Shown piece after piece: positions 34,637 through 44,757 of a DNA stretch of 64,000 nt (positions are counted from its first letter, which is position 1; each line of letters begins with the position of its first letter). The notes below the pieces were generated by a model that was given only the letters and a program-made list of their open reading frames with translations, was not told the origin of the DNA and made no database searches. The position numbers were made by a program, and so were the translations under genes. The stretch lies in the NCBI GenBank assembly GCA_052066835.1, contig JBQHRJ010000011.1; one strand, 5' to 3'. The stretch comes from UBA2821 sp902763335 (GTDB lineage: Bacteria > Bacillota > Clostridia > Lachnospirales > Lachnospiraceae).

Positions 34637-36142
34637 TTATAACCTTACTTTATCAGTAATGTCAACCCTGTCTTTTACTTTAGACATTGCAAACCAGAAT
34701 ATTACGGCAAGGAACAGCAGTGCCACACACATCCACGGAATAAGATATTTTAATCCCAGCGGTGAAAACATGTCATAATATCCCTTCAGATAAATCACCA
34801 CAATTATGAGCGGTATTATAAATGTCATATACCATCTTATCCGTCTCGGAAAGCTTAACCCTTTACCGGCATTGGCTTCTTCTATAAAGTTGTCCCAGCC
34901 CCATCCATACTTGCTTGTACAGAACATTACATATATAAGTGAGCCAAGAGGAAGAACGTTACTTGATACAAGAAAATCTTCAAGTTCCATTATGGTTGTT
35001 CCCGGTCCTAACGGCTGAATACCTGATAAAATATTGTATCCGAGCACACACGGAAGTGACAGGATAATTACTGCTGCAATATTAAATACTACGGCTTTTT
35101 TTCTTTCCCATCCCCACAGGTCTATGGCAAATGAGATAATATTTTCAAACACTGCTATAACCGTTGACAGTGCCGCAAATGACAGAAACATGAAAAACAG
35201 CGAGCCCCACACTCTTCCACCGGACATTTTAGTAAAAATATTTGGAAGAGTTATAAATATAAGTGACGGTCCCGCATCAGGTTCTATTCCAAATGAAAAA
35301 CATGCCGGAATTATGATAAGTCCTGCCATTATGGCAACAAATGTATCAAGTATCGTTATGCTGAGCGATTCGCCCGTAAGCGAACGTTCCTTGTCAAGGT
35401 AACTTCCAAATATTGCCATAGAGCCCATTCCCAGACTCAGCGTGAAAAATGCCTGTGACATTGCACCGAATATGACATTTCCTATTCCTTTCTCCTGCAT
35501 CTGCTTAAAATCAGGCACAAGATAAAATTCGATACCTTTTCCTGCTCCCGGAAGTAATATAGAATGTACCGCCAGCACTACTATAAGACCAAGAAGGCAT
35601 ATCATCATTACCTTTGTTATCTTTTCTACACCTTTCTGCACACCCAGTGAGCATACAGCAAATGCCAGAATAACCGTTATTATCATGCTGATGGTCATTA
35701 TTGCCGGTGAAGCCTGCATATCATCAAACTTCATCTTTACTTCCGTTGTTGTCAGAACTTTATTGGTAAATTCTCCGGTAATGCATCTGTAGAAGTAATA
35801 CAACATCCAACCTGCCACAAGAGTGTAGAACATCATCAACAGATAATTTCCTGCCATTCCCATATATCCGTACAAATGCCATCTTCTGCCCTCAGGCTCC
35901 AACACCTTAAAAGATGTGGCACAGCTTTTCTGACTTCCTCTTCCTACCGCGAACTCACATACGATTATCGGATATCCCAGTATAAACAGAAACACCAGAT
36001 ATATAAGTATAAATGCCGCACCTCCATACTGACCACACATGTATGGGAACTTCCACACATTTCCCAGTCCCACGGCACAACCTGCTGATACAAGAATAAA
36101 TCCTGTCCTTGAACCAAATTTTTCTCTCTCCATAAAATACAT
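34637..36142 (-). CDS. Sodium-dependent transporter, NSS (SNF) family
   Basis: 501 residues with about 12 membrane helices. The N-terminal signature SRTGFILVSAGCAVGLGNVWKFPYMCGQYGGAAF is that of the neurotransmitter:sodium symporter family, which imports amino acids with Na+. Two start codons are possible: ATG 36142, 3 bases after AGGAG, and ATG 36133, matching usual homologs (MEREKFGSR). Third gene of an operon after an alanine-type symporter and cardiolipin synthase (18-base gap). Confidence 0.92.
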   Translation of the reverse strand: MYFMEREKFGSRTGFILVSAGCAVGLGNVWKFPYMCGQYGGAAFILIYLVFLFILGYPIIVCEFAVGRGSQKSCATSFKVLEPEGRRWHLYGYMGMAGNYLLMMFYTLVAGWMLYYFYRCITGEFTNKVLTTTEVKMKFDDMQASPAIMTISMIITVILAFAVCSLGVQKGVEKITKVMMICLLGLIVVLAVHSILLPGAGKGIEFYLVPDFKQMQEKGIGNVIFGAMSQAFFTLSLGMGSMAIFGSYLDKERSLTGESLSITILDTFVAIMAGLIIIPACFSFGIEPDAGPSLIFITLPNIFTKMSGGRVWGSLFFMFLSFAALSTVIAVFENIISFAIDLWGWERKKAVVFNIAAVIILSLPCVLGYNILSGIQPLGPGTTIMELEDFLVSSNVLPLGSLIYVMFCTSKYGWGWDNFIEEANAGKGLSFPRRIRWYMTFIIPLIIVVIYLKGYYDMFSPLGLKYLIPWMCVALLFLAVIFWFAMSKVKDRVDITDKVRL

Positions 36143-36160
36143 ATTCTCCTTTAATTAAAT

Positions 36161-37684
36161 TTATAACAATGGTGCAATAACCCTCAATGCTCCATTTATA
36201 AATGCATGTACTATTCCTTTTTTCTGTTCCTCCATAACACATTCATGACATTTTCCCTGTGTCTCTTCAAAATCTGCCTTCAGATCTTTTATTATGTCCG
36301 CCTTATAAAACAGCGAATAACACTCATAATGCAAAAACAGACTTCTGTAATCCAGATTTACAGTACCTATACCTGCCAGTCTGTCATCCACTATACATGC
36401 TTTTGCATGAATAAATCCCGGCTTATACTCATATATTTTTACCCCTGCCTCCATAAGATCGCCATAATAGCTTCTTGATATTCTGTATATCGTCTTCTTG
36501 TCAGGGATTCCCGGCATTATTATCCTCACATCGACACCACGTCTGGCGGCACGTATAAATGCATCATAAAGGGACTCTCCAAGCATCAGGTACGGTGTGT
36601 AAAACCAGACATATTTTGTAGCGGAAGACAAAAGCTCTATAAACAGCACATTGCTCACTGCCTCACTCCTTGTCGGAGCATCATAATATGGCAGCATATA
36701 TCCCCTGTCTTTTTTATCACCAGCAATACAATACTTACCTGAATTTCTTATCACTTCAGCATCTATCTTATCCTTTGAAAATGCATTCCAGAATTCCACA
36801 AACATATAGGTATAATGCTTTACACCCTCACCCGTTATCCTAAAGGCAATGTCTTTCCACTGCCCATACTTATGGGTAACATTTATATATTCATCCGCAA
36901 GATTTATTCCGCCACTGAACGCCACCTCACCGTCAATCACCATGATTTTTCTGTGGTCCCGGTTATTAAGCTGAGTTTTTATGATGAAAAACGGATTAAA
37001 CGGAACACACTTTATTCCCTTTGAAACAAGCTTTACCATATCCACACCGGAAAATGTAGCTATGCTGCCAAGGTCATCATATATTACTCTTACATCCACA
37101 CCTTCTGCTGCCTTTTCTGCCATAATATCAACAAGAGTATTCCAAAATGTCCCTGCCTCTATAATAAAATATTCAACATAAATATAACTTTTCGCACTCT
37201 TAAGTGCCTCGCACATATCTTCAAAACACTTTTCCCCCAGCGGATAATATTTCACCGTATCCACATTTACAATCGGAAATCCCGTAACATCAGAAACATG
37301 ACTGAGTGTCTGTGCCATACGTTTGTCTTCTTTATCTATAATGTCTATTATTCCATCACCGGATTCAAATACATTTCCCAGTTCCTTTTCAGACATCACA
37401 ATCTTCTGTTTTAGCTTCTTTCCTGTATGTTTATCTCCCAAAAATAAAAATAACGTGGCTCCAAGCACCGGCATCGATACAATAATCACTATCCACAGAA
37501 TCTTATAGGCAGGTTCTTCCCGCTTCGATATAAGATATAAAACAAATATTACTGCCAGAACATTAAGTCCTATGTTCAATGCCGTTGCAAATCTGCCAAG
37601 CCACGATAAAATAAGCAGATACCACAATTCCTGCAGCAAAACTGCAGGGATAACACCAATAACTCTTCCTATTACTTTTTTCAT
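36161..37684 (-). CDS. cls: Cardiolipin synthase
   Basis: 507 residues. Two N-terminal membrane helices (about 8-55) are followed by two phospholipase-D catalytic repeats with HKD motifs: NNRDHRKIMVIDGEVAFSGG (about 225) and FIHAKACIVDDRLAGIGTVN (about 425). It condenses phosphatidylglycerol molecules to cardiolipin at the membrane. It sits two bases after a sodium:alanine symporter gene and 18 bases before an NSS transporter gene, so membrane lipid and Na+-coupled uptake appear co-expressed. Confidence 0.93.
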   Translation of the reverse strand: MKKVIGRVIGVIPAVLLQELWYLLILSWLGRFATALNIGLNVLAVIFVLYLISKREEPAYKILWIVIIVSMPVLGATLFLFLGDKHTGKKLKQKIVMSEKELGNVFESGDGIIDIIDKEDKRMAQTLSHVSDVTGFPIVNVDTVKYYPLGEKCFEDMCEALKSAKSYIYVEYFIIEAGTFWNTLVDIMAEKAAEGVDVRVIYDDLGSIATFSGVDMVKLVSKGIKCVPFNPFFIIKTQLNNRDHRKIMVIDGEVAFSGGINLADEYINVTHKYGQWKDIAFRITGEGVKHYTYMFVEFWNAFSKDKIDAEVIRNSGKYCIAGDKKDRGYMLPYYDAPTRSEAVSNVLFIELLSSATKYVWFYTPYLMLGESLYDAFIRAARRGVDVRIIMPGIPDKKTIYRISRSYYGDLMEAGVKIYEYKPGFIHAKACIVDDRLAGIGTVNLDYRSLFLHYECYSLFYKADIIKDLKADFEETQGKCHECVMEEQKKGIVHAFINGALRVIAPLL

Positions 37685-37686
37685 TA

Positions 37687-39105
37687 TTACTCCAAATCTT
37701 TCTTCTTATCAAAGAACTTCTTCGTCTCTTTAACGACAACTCCACTGAGGGCAAACAACGCAATCATATTTGGAAGTGCCATCAGTCCGTTAAATATATC
37801 TGCAATGGTCCATACCGCACTTACTGTCATATATGGTCCGATAAATACTGCAAATATATATACCCATCTGTACATCATAACATGTTTCATATTTCCGCCG
37901 CTTAAGTACTCAAGGCATCTCTCACTGTAATAATCCCATCCGAGAATAGTCGTAAATGCAAAGAATACCAGACACATCATAAGTATAAATGATGAAACTT
38001 CCTCAGGAAATGGAAGTCCCTTCTGGAATGCATAAGTCGTAACCTCAACACCCTCAAGTCCTTCGACCTGCCATGCACCTGTAAGAACTATAGACAAACC
38101 TGTGAGTGTACATATGATGATTGTATCTATGAATGTACCTGTCATACTTACAAGTCCCTGACGTACCGGTTCGTTTGTCTGGGCTGCTGCCGCTGCGATA
38201 GGTGCACTTCCGAGTCCCGCCTCATTTGAGAATATTCCACGGGCAACACCTTTCTGCATAGCCACTATCATACTTCCCACGGCACCACCGGTCACTGCCT
38301 TAGGTGTAAATGCCGCCTTCACTATCGTAACTATTGCATCAGGTACTTTTTCTATATTACATATTATAAGAACTCCGACAAATACAAAATATATAATAGC
38401 CATAAACGGTACAACGACCTGACTTACACTTGCTATACGTTTAACTCCGCCAACGAGTACGGCTGCTACACAAAATGCCAGTACAAGTGATGCTATTACG
38501 ACTGACCACGAATATTTTCCTAAAAACGGAATATTTACGCAATGCTTATTCTGTGCATCAAAAAAGCCGTTTACCGCACTTGATATACCATTCACCTGAC
38601 TGAATGTACCTATACCAAACAGTCCTACACACACGCCAAAGAAAGCAAAAAGCTTTGCAAGCCATTTCCAGCTTGCGCCCATTCCCTGTTCTATATAATA
38701 GAACGGGCCTCCGAGACTGTGACCATCTTCTGCAACTACACGATATTTTACTGCAAGCAGACCTTCTGAATATTTTGTAGCCATACCAAAGAATGCTGTG
38801 ATAACCATCCAGAATAATGCTCCCGGACCTCCGGCTCCAACTGCTGTGGCAACACCTACGATATTACCCGTTCCTATCGTAGCACTGAGTGCCGTACATA
38901 ATGCTGAAAAGCTTGATATCTCACCAATAGCATCCTCTTCATTTTTTACCATCCATTTAAGTGCCAGCGGAAGTTTTCTAAGCTGCAAAAGACCAAGTCT
39001 CAATGTCAGCATAATTCCACCGCACAAAATCAATACCATAAGAGGTATTCCCCACACAAAATTATCCACACTTACAAGAAAATCGTTAATTGCACTCCAC
39101 ATCAT
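37687..39105 (-). CDS. Sodium:alanine symporter family (AGCS) transporter
   Basis: 472 residues with about 11 membrane helices. AGCS landmarks: NFVWGIPLMVLILCGGIMLTLRLGLLQLR at the start, SALSATIGTGNIVGVATA, GGPGALFWMVITAFFGMATKYSE, RGIFSNEAGLGSAPIAAAAA. It imports alanine or glycine with Na+ or H+. First gene of the AGCS-cls-NSS operon. Confidence 0.95.
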   Translation of the reverse strand: MMWSAINDFLVSVDNFVWGIPLMVLILCGGIMLTLRLGLLQLRKLPLALKWMVKNEEDAIGEISSFSALCTALSATIGTGNIVGVATAVGAGGPGALFWMVITAFFGMATKYSEGLLAVKYRVVAEDGHSLGGPFYYIEQGMGASWKWLAKLFAFFGVCVGLFGIGTFSQVNGISSAVNGFFDAQNKHCVNIPFLGKYSWSVVIASLVLAFCVAAVLVGGVKRIASVSQVVVPFMAIIYFVFVGVLIICNIEKVPDAIVTIVKAAFTPKAVTGGAVGSMIVAMQKGVARGIFSNEAGLGSAPIAAAAAQTNEPVRQGLVSMTGTFIDTIIICTLTGLSIVLTGAWQVEGLEGVEVTTYAFQKGLPFPEEVSSFILMMCLVFFAFTTILGWDYYSERCLEYLSGGNMKHVMMYRWVYIFAVFIGPYMTVSAVWTIADIFNGLMALPNMIALFALSGVVVKETKKFFDKKKDLE

Positions 39106-39199
39106 CTCATCCTTTCTCTTATGTCATTCTGATTAGTACATCATAAACTTCATGTTAAAATTGCTCATTATATAAATATATCCTTTATTGAGCTTTTTT

Positions 39200-39589
39200 T
39201 CAAGATATTTTTTCCTGAAAGAACTCTATATCCTCACCCAGAGGACCTTTACAGAACGCAATTCTTGCCGGAAATCCCGGTGTAGTCTGTATAACTATAT
39301 CTTTCGGCTCCACAAACACAGGATATCCTGCCTGTCTCACCCGTCTTATACATTCATCCACATCATCCGTTGCCAGTGAAAAATGTCTTATTGTTCCTTT
39401 TTCAAGACGTTCATCACCATTTGGAAAAATCTCGATAACAGCATTTCCGGCATTCAACATAACTCCGCCATCCCAGCTTCTTAAAACCGGTATTTCCAGT
39501 ATGTCCCTGTAAAAAGCTATTTCCTCATTGTATTCGCTTTCACTGCAGCATGTCATTGAAACATGGTGCAAACCTTTGATTAAACTCAT
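39200..39589 (-). CDS. VOC family (glyoxalase-like) protein
   Basis: 129 residues. Single VOC domain: GLHHVSMTCCSESEYNEEIAFYRDILE at the start (first metal His), IEIFPNGDER, TIRHFSLATDDVDE and a C-terminal CKGPLGEDIEFFQE (metal Glu). It resembles the YaeR/GloA2-like subgroup. The reaction is not known. Start follows AAGGAGG. Divergent from the trkA remnant. Confidence 0.88.
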   Translation of the reverse strand: MSLIKGLHHVSMTCCSESEYNEEIAFYRDILEIPVLRSWDGGVMLNAGNAVIEIFPNGDERLEKGTIRHFSLATDDVDECIRRVRQAGYPVFVEPKDIVIQTTPGFPARIAFCKGPLGEDIEFFQEKIS

Positions 39590-39636
39590 AAATAATCCTC
39601 CTTATTCTGCAAACTAATGTAAATTTACACTTATAT

Positions 39637-39665
39637 TATGGCATATTAATATAAACTATGCCATA
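39637..39665. promoter_or_regulatory. Inverted repeat in divergent VOC/trkA region
   Basis: TATGGCATA (39637-39645) and TATGCCATA (39657-39665), a perfect 9-bp inverted repeat with an 11-base spacer, lying between two divergent starts. Candidate operator; the regulator is unknown. Confidence 0.4.
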
Positions 39666-39725
39666 CTCTTGTTGATTAATGTATAAGAAATAATGCGGTT
39701 AATCCGCTTCAGAACGGAGGAAAAT

Positions 39726-40359
39726 ATGAAAGTAATAATTGCCGGAGATGGAAAAGTCGGCGTAGCTTTGCCCGCCAGTTGTCCACCGAAGGATATGACT
39801 TAACAATAATCGATTCAAATCAGGCTATCTTAGACAGTACATTAGATCAGTATGATGTAATGACTGTACCGGGTAACTGTGCAACCATGAAGGTTCTTTT
39901 AGAAGCCGGCATTAAAGATGCACAGCTTCTTATAGCTACTGCAGGTGCGGATGAGATAAATCTATTGTGCTGTATGACGGCACATACACTTAATCCGAAT
40001 ATAAACACGATTGCCCGTATCCGTAACCCTGAATATTCTGAACAGTTATTCCGGATAAGAAATACTTTTGCTCTTTCACTGGCTATAAACCCTGAGAAAA
40101 AAGCGGCACACCAGATGGAACGTCTGCTCAAATTTCCGGGATTTTTAAAACGTGAATCCTTTGCAAAAGACAGAGTTGAAATTGTGGTATCCCGTTGAAA
40201 AATCTTCACTTGAAAAAAGGAACCCTGATTGTAAGTATTACACATAACGGCAAAACTGAGATTCCAAACGGTGAGTCATCTTTCCAGATTGGCGATACTG
40301 TGATTGTTGTAACTAAGGCTGAACGCGTACTACTTCAGCTTAATGATATATTTGAGTAG
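39726..40359 (+). pseudogene. trkA: Potassium uptake protein TrkA remnant
   Basis: Begins with the Rossmann motif VIIAGDGKVGVAL at ATG 39726 after GGAGG. A one-base loss at about 39769 shifts the frame, and LSTEGYDLTIIDSNQAILDS through KDRVEIV continues in another frame. At about 40187 a large deletion (roughly 230 codons) joins it, out of frame, to the last TrkA-C domain (GIPLKNLHLKKGTLIVSITH to the stop at 40359). TrkA normally gates the TrkH channel with NAD(H); this copy cannot work. Confidence 0.85.
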
Positions 40360-40373
40360 AAGATGCTTGAATT

Positions 40374-41828
40374 ATGAATTATAGAAAAATAAATAAATTT
40401 TTATCAGAAATTTTAATTCTGGTTGCCATTGCAATGCTGCCTTCAACATTTATATGTTTATTTGACGGAGAAACCAAAGTTGCGCTGTCATTTCTTTATT
40501 CAATACTGATAGCCGTTGTTCTCTCTGTCATACTTAAATTTATAAGCCGGAAGCAGTCAGGCGGATTCCACTCCCGTGAGGGACTTGTGTGTGTATCTTT
40601 AAGCTGGATTCTTATCAGTTTAATCGGATGTCTTCCATTTTTCTTCTTGAGACAGATTCCATCATTTATTGATGCCCTGTTTGAGATAGTATCAGGATTT
40701 ACGACAACCGGAGCGAGCATACTTCCCGATGTGGAATCATTATCACGGGGGCTTTTATTCTGGCGAAGCTTCAGCCATTGGATGGGAGGCATGGGAGTTT
40801 TAGTTCTCCTTATGGTATTTGTTCCAAAGAGTGACCACAACACCGGCTCCACAATGCATCTTCTCCGTGCAGAAAGTCCGAGGCCAAACGTCGGCAAACT
40901 CGTTCCAAGTATGAAGAAGACAGCCCTTGCACTGTATGGAATATATATGGCATTGACAGTGCTTGATTTTATATTTCTCATAGCCGGCGGAATGCCACTG
41001 TTTGATTCTGTATGTACGGCATTTGGAACTGCCGGAACCGGCGGATTCGGTATCAAAAATGACAGTATGGCAGGCTATAGCCCATACATCCAGAATGTTA
41101 CAACTGTATTTATGCTTCTCTTTGGTATAAATTTCAGCTGCTACTACCTGATATTGACTAAGTGTTTTATAAGTGTTCTGAAAGACGAAGAACTTCGTGC
41201 CTATCTCGGATTATTTATAGGTGCAACGGCACTTATCGCTTTTAACATCTATAATATGTATTCAAGCATATCTGAAACTTTAAGACATGCTGCATTTCAG
41301 GTATCAACAATTATGACTACCACCGGATTTGCAACCACCGATTTTGACAAGTGACCCGTATTTTCCAAAACGCTTCTGCTCTGTCTGATGTTTATCGGTT
41401 CCAGTGCCGGAAGTACAGCCGGAGGTTTAAAGTTCCAGAGATTGTTATTACTCATTAAAAATCTTAAACGTCACATACGCCAGACTCTCTACCCGAACAA
41501 AGTTCAGATAGTCCGTATGAACGGTGAGAAAGTAAATGAAAAAATACTTGAAAGTACAAACCTTTATCTTATAGGATAGACATTTATAATAGTAACAAGT
41601 TTTCTGCTGATATCCATTGACGGATTTTCCATAACTTCTAATATGTCAGCAGTTATATCCTGCTTTAATAACATAGGTCCGGGGCTTGAAGCCGTAGGTC
41701 CTGCATGCAATTTCAGCGGATACAGCGTATTTTCAAAACTTGTTTTAATATTTGACATGCTTGCGGGACGTCTTGAAATACTTCCACTTCTGGGACTTTT
41801 AAGCCTCCGTACATGGAAACGAAAATAA
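40374..41828 (+). pseudogene. trkH: Potassium channel subunit TrkH, interrupted by stops
   Basis: The full length of a TrkH/KtrB protein (about 484 codons) is present in one frame, including filter-like loops IVSGFTTTGAS, FGTAGTGGFGI and IMTTTGFATTDF. It is broken by TGA at about 41352 (for the expected Trp in DKWPVFSK) and TAG at about 41577 (LIG-stop-TFIIV). It follows the trkA remnant by 14 bases. Both nonsense codons are substitutions, not indels. TrkAH potassium uptake is inactive here. Confidence 0.85.
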
Positions 41829-41831
41829 AAG

Positions 41832-41873
41832 AAAAAATTGCTCACTTCAAAATTCTGAAGTGAGCAATTTTTT
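41832..41873. terminator. Bidirectional terminator
   Basis: AAAAAATTGCTCACTTCA and TGAAGTGAGCAATTTTTT form an 18-bp stem with a 6-base loop between convergent trkH remnant and thrH. Confidence 0.92.
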
Positions 41874-41886
41874 ATGTAAGTCTGAT

Positions 41887-42492
41887 TTAAAGTGCTTTTT
41901 TGATTGCTGCCATTAATTCATCATAAGTCTCATATGCAGGAAGTTCAGGGTTGTCTTTCTTAATCTGCTCTGTACTCTTAAATAAGAATCCTGCCTTACT
42001 TGCCTTTATCATTCCAAGGTCATTGTGGCTGTCACCACTTGCTATAGTCTGATATCCGATTGACTGCAGTGCCTTTACGGTTGTATATTTAGAGTTTTCG
42101 ATTCTCATCTTAAATCCTGTTATCTCTCCATCATCTGCAACTTCCAATGAATTACAGAAGATTGTAGGCCATCCGAGTTTCTTCATCAGCGGTCCTGCAA
42201 ACTGTGTAAATGTATCACTGATAATGATTACCTGTGTTATAGATCTGAGCTCATCTAAAAATTCTTTTGCTCCCGGTATAGGATCAATCTTTGCTATAGT
42301 CTCCTGAATCTCCTTAAGTCCGAGTCCATGCTCCTTAAGTACTCCGAGTCTCCATGTCATAAGCTTGTCATAATCCGGCTCATCTCTTGTTGTTCTCTTA
42401 AGCTCTGGTATTCCACTTGCCTCAGCAAATGCAATCCAAATCTCCGGCACAAGTACGCCTTCCAAATCCAAACATACAATATTCATATCCAT
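41887..42492 (-). CDS. thrH: ThrH-type phosphoserine phosphatase / homoserine phosphotransferase
   Basis: 201 residues. HAD-family phosphatase with motif I NIVCLDLEGVLVPEIW, IISDTFTQF (motif II), KYTTVKAL (motif III Lys region) and GDSHNDLGMI (motif IV). The EGVLVPEIW start and DEPDYDKLMTWRL are specific to ThrH, which dephosphorylates phosphoserine and can move the phosphate to homoserine. ATG 42492 follows AAGGAG by 8 bases. It precedes a convergent terminator. Confidence 0.9.
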   Translation of the reverse strand: MDMNIVCLDLEGVLVPEIWIAFAEASGIPELKRTTRDEPDYDKLMTWRLGVLKEHGLGLKEIQETIAKIDPIPGAKEFLDELRSITQVIIISDTFTQFAGPLMKKLGWPTIFCNSLEVADDGEITGFKMRIENSKYTTVKALQSIGYQTIASGDSHNDLGMIKASKAGFLFKSTEQIKKDNPELPAYETYDELMAAIKKAL

Positions 42493-42559
42493 AATCAAAT
42501 CTCCTTTTTCTTCATTCGTTTCATTATACCACGTTTTCAATATATTAAAATACTAAATT

Positions 42560-43381
42560 TTATTTCTTCCTTAGTTCCCAGAATGCCACTGCACTTGCCG
42601 CCGCCACATTTAACGAATCAACTCCGTGGTTCATCGGTATCTTAACTGTATAATCACACTCTGCTATAGTCTCATGTAAAAGTCCGTCTCCCTCTGTTCC
42701 AAGAATTATTGCCAGTTTATCTTCCGACTTCAATTCCTGATTATCTATACTGACCGAATCATCTGAGAGGGCAAATGCCGCTGTTTTAAATCCCATGGAT
42801 TTTATGACTTTCATACCATCCTCAGGCCACACTGTGTCCTTATCCATGATTGTCCACGGAATCTGAAATACAGTTCCCATGCTTACCCTTATGGCTCTCC
42901 GGTACAGTGGATTGCTGCATGCCGGAGTAAGAAGTACCGCATCTATTCCAATGGCTGCTGCCGAACGGAATATTGCCCCTACATTTGTAGGATTGACCAC
43001 CTCTTCAAGTATGGCTATTCTGTCTGCTCCCCTGCACACTTCCTCCACCGTCTTTAGTGCCGGTCTGTGCATTGCACACAGCATCCCTCGCGTAAGTTTA
43101 AATCCCGTAAGCTGTGTTAATACATCAAACTCAGCCGTATATATAGAAACTTCCCTGCACCTTTCCAATATGTACTTTGCTTCTCCTCCGATATGCTTAT
43201 GTTCAACCAGAAATGAAATGGGTTCACATCCGGCATCCAAAGCCCTCTCTATCACCTTCGGACTCTCCGCTATAAATATCCCCTTGTGTGGTTCATGCCT
43301 GTTTAACAATTGATTTTCCGTAAGCCTTGCATACACATCAAGTTCTTCTGCTTCAAAATCCGTTATCTCAATAATGTTCAT
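42560..43381 (-). CDS. TrmH/SpoU family RNA 2'-O-methyltransferase
   Basis: 273 residues. N-terminal substrate-binding domain (about 1-110) and a C-terminal SPOUT domain with the knot motifs IAILEEVVNPTNVGAIFRSAAAIG, LAIILGTEGDGL and IPMNHGVDSLNVAAASAVAFWE. Methylates rRNA or tRNA ribose with SAM; exact site unknown. It starts one base after the nucleotidyltransferase stop, so the two are co-transcribed. Confidence 0.92.
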   Translation of the reverse strand: MNIIEITDFEAEELDVYARLTENQLLNRHEPHKGIFIAESPKVIERALDAGCEPISFLVEHKHIGGEAKYILERCREVSIYTAEFDVLTQLTGFKLTRGMLCAMHRPALKTVEEVCRGADRIAILEEVVNPTNVGAIFRSAAAIGIDAVLLTPACSNPLYRRAIRVSMGTVFQIPWTIMDKDTVWPEDGMKVIKSMGFKTAAFALSDDSVSIDNQELKSEDKLAIILGTEGDGLLHETIAECDYTVKIPMNHGVDSLNVAAASAVAFWELRKK

Positions 43382-43382
43382 T

Positions 43383-44156
43383 TTATATGCACTTCTCCAA
43401 CTCTCTTATAATCACTTCAATATCGTCCTTTATACGGTCATAATCCGTGTACAAATCCGCAAACAGCCTGTTGATATTTTCCTCAAAGTTATTCGGAAGA
43501 ATTTTACAGTTCTTTTTGCACAACTGAACAAGTCTCTTCTCTCCCGGATGGGTCAGTTCATTCATCGCAAATATTATGTCAAAATACGACTCCATAAATG
43601 CTGCCGTTCTGTGGCTTATGCTTACAACGTCCCTTCTGCCTGATGCCTTTAGAATCTGATACTTATATGCCGGCATGGATTTTTCAAGAAGGTTAAAATT
43701 GCGTTCAATAATGTTATCCTTCAATTGCTTCGGATACGGAACATCAAAACGTTCCTTCGCCTTTTTTAATCTGCCATCCCTGTCATAAATTATCTTACAT
43801 TTTCTAAGATTATGCCACATACATGTTGTATATCCATTTCCTGCCTGATATTTTTCCACCACTGCTGCCACACCGTCACAGAAACCGTCAAGATTACGAT
43901 ATAAAATATCGATATCTATTCCATTATTCAGCACACAATTGTCCTCATATTCCCAAAAATGATTACCTATCTCCATGTGACTGCAATAATTTTCAAGAAT
44001 CTGCCGTCTTACTTCCTCGCTGACATCCCCGGTACAATAAAGATACACATCATAATCCGACTTTTCATCAAACACCTCTCCTGCTCTTGAACCTCCAAGT
44101 GCAATAGCCTCAACTTCCGGTAACTTTGATAATTCCTCAAATAACTTTTCCACCAT
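43383..44156 (-). CDS. Nucleotidyltransferase-fold protein (KNTase/DUF4037-like)
   Basis: 257 residues. The N-terminal nucleotidyltransferase motif IALGGSRAGEVFDEKSDYDVYLY (GGSR and DxD) and a third Asp in NGIDIDILYR are intact. A helical C-terminal half follows (ILKASGRRDVVSISHRTAAFMES). Relatives include DUF4037 proteins and aminoglycoside nucleotidyltransferases; the acceptor is unknown. Upstream of the rRNA methylase gene. Confidence 0.75.
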   Translation of the reverse strand: MVEKLFEELSKLPEVEAIALGGSRAGEVFDEKSDYDVYLYCTGDVSEEVRRQILENYCSHMEIGNHFWEYEDNCVLNNGIDIDILYRNLDGFCDGVAAVVEKYQAGNGYTTCMWHNLRKCKIIYDRDGRLKKAKERFDVPYPKQLKDNIIERNFNLLEKSMPAYKYQILKASGRRDVVSISHRTAAFMESYFDIIFAMNELTHPGEKRLVQLCKKNCKILPNNFEENINRLFADLYTDYDRIKDDIEVIIRELEKCI

Positions 44157-44238
44157 ATCCTATACCTTCCCTATACAGAATTTTTTATTTTGACACTTCA
44201 ATCATATTTTATCATACACTTAAACACATTCTCAAGCT

Positions 44239-44742
44239 TTATCTTTCTCTAAGAAAAACTGCCACCATGCTTAATAAAACAGGAAATGCAAGATTAAATA
44301 TTACCGGTATAATTAAATCAAATATACAGAAATTGTGCATGAATCCCACAGCAATAAATGCCCTTATTACCATAATTGCAACTGTACATTTTACACACAA
44401 CTTCGCACACTTTCTTATTCTGTACAGTCTGAACTGACATGCAGACACCGGCAGCCAGCGGATTACTTTATACAGTTCTTTTACTTCACCACTCTCACTA
44501 TATACTGTATATGTCTGCCCGTACACTGATATTGCGCTTAAATATAAGCCATAAATAATAAAAAGCATAGCCTTATCTTCTGCAATATTCCACACCTGAT
44601 GCGGTATTATCATAATTCCTGACGATATGAAAATAAACAATGCTGTCAGAAAGTTATTCAATACCTGCTGTATATACCATGTAGTTTCTTCTTTGAAAAA
44701 CTCATCAAGTACTGCCTGCTGGCTCTTATCATATTTTAACAT
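44239..44742 (-). CDS. Membrane protein of GntR-ABC operon
   Basis: 167 residues with four membrane helices (about 25-45, 55-75, 112-132, 140-160) and a basic C-terminus. No conserved enzyme motif. Position directly after an ABC ATPase (16-base gap) suggests it is the membrane partner of that ATPase, though it is short for a full permease. Last gene of the operon. Confidence 0.6.
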   Translation of the reverse strand: MLKYDKSQQAVLDEFFKEETTWYIQQVLNNFLTALFIFISSGIMIIPHQVWNIAEDKAMLFIIYGLYLSAISVYGQTYTVYSESGEVKELYKVIRWLPVSACQFRLYRIRKCAKLCVKCTVAIMVIRAFIAVGFMHNFCIFDLIIPVIFNLAFPVLLSMVAVFLRER

Positions 44743-44757
44743 ATACCTGCCTCCCTT

